Shown one piece after another: positions 64,000 to 64,000 of a stretch of 64,000 bases of DNA. The notes under the pieces are model-generated. The model saw only the letters and a list, made by a program, of their open reading frames with translations. It had not been told where the DNA came from and ran no database searches. Position 1 is the first letter of the stretch. The number at the start of each line of letters is the position of its first letter. The position numbers were made by a program, and so were the translations under genes. The stretch spans positions 62,001-126,000 of the forward strand of contig NZ_BONY01000005.1 of the NCBI RefSeq assembly GCF_016862955.1. The letters are read 5' to 3'. The DNA comes from Rhizocola hellebori (lineage in GTDB: Bacteria > Actinomycetota > Actinomycetes > Mycobacteriales > Micromonosporaceae).

Positions 64000-64000
64000 A

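Overview
The window is strongly GC-rich DNA from an actinomycete (Actinomycetota). Supporting signs are GTG and TTG starts with purine-rich ribosome sites, 4-bp ATGA/GTGA overlaps inside operons, SARP/AfsR-type regulators, a DrrAB-type ABC exporter, actinobacterial fatty-acid gene sets and Tat-exported enzymes. A mycelial or rubber-degrading actinomycete would fit, but I cannot place the genus. No rRNA, tRNA, CRISPR array, transposase or phage gene was found, and no gap between genes exceeds 300 bases.

Layout. 1-6.3 kb: small accessory units. These are a SnoaL-like protein opposite an ECF sigma factor with a SnoaL tail, two small secreted Cys-containing proteins, a lower-GC patch with a broken P-loop gene and two orphans, an alpha/beta hydrolase-HxlR pair, and a PadR/pentapeptide pair. 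6.5-14.7 kb: two consecutive SARP regulators (one with an NB-ARC ATPase and a long C-terminal region), then a DrrAB-like exporter, a membrane-anchored solute-binding/VWA protein and a lipoprotein. 14.8-21.6 kb: a conserved hypothetical gene and gltBD (glutamate synthase). 21.7-28.7 kb: an alpha-L-rhamnosidase with a sugar ABC importer (no ATPase) under a divergent LacI regulator. 28.7-32.4 kb: a RibD-like reductase, a YtrA-type GntR with a membrane protein, a small membrane protein and a PobA-like hydroxylase.

32.4-42.3 kb: acyl-CoA catabolism. A TetR gene diverges from an acyl-CoA dehydrogenase + phosphotransferase + nitronate monooxygenase + enoyl-CoA hydratase operon. An SDR, a wHTH-like protein, a GntR/FCD regulator, an aldehyde dehydrogenase and a second acyl-CoA dehydrogenase follow. 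42.4-49.1 kb: a Liv-type importer operon (F, G, H, M, K) with an acyl-CoA synthetase inside it. 49.1-51.8 kb: a second acyl-CoA synthetase and a TetR regulator.

51.9-58.0 kb is the most notable part: two tandem latex-clearing-protein (Lcp, rubber oxygenase) genes, a Tat-exported molybdenum hydroxylase large subunit, its 2Fe-2S subunit and a third DUF2236/MpaB-family protein, all on one strand. Residues R164, K167, T168 and H198 of the first Lcp sit at the positions I recall for the functional haem-pocket residues of Streptomyces K30 Lcp. 58-62.7 kb: a two-domain TetR regulator diverging from thiolase and a FadB-type multifunctional beta-oxidation gene. 62.8-64 kb: a membrane-anchored protein and a SigE-family ECF sigma factor cut by the right edge.

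How it may work together (inference): secreted Lcp enzymes cleave polyisoprene to oligo-isoprenoid aldehydes, and the molybdenum enzyme and/or aldehyde dehydrogenase oxidise these to acids. Liv-type import, CoA ligases, dehydrogenases, FadB and thiolase then degrade them. A shared motif, AAGTTAACCG, occurs upstream of the liv operon, the second fadD and the thiolase gene, which suggests one regulon for uptake, activation and beta-oxidation.
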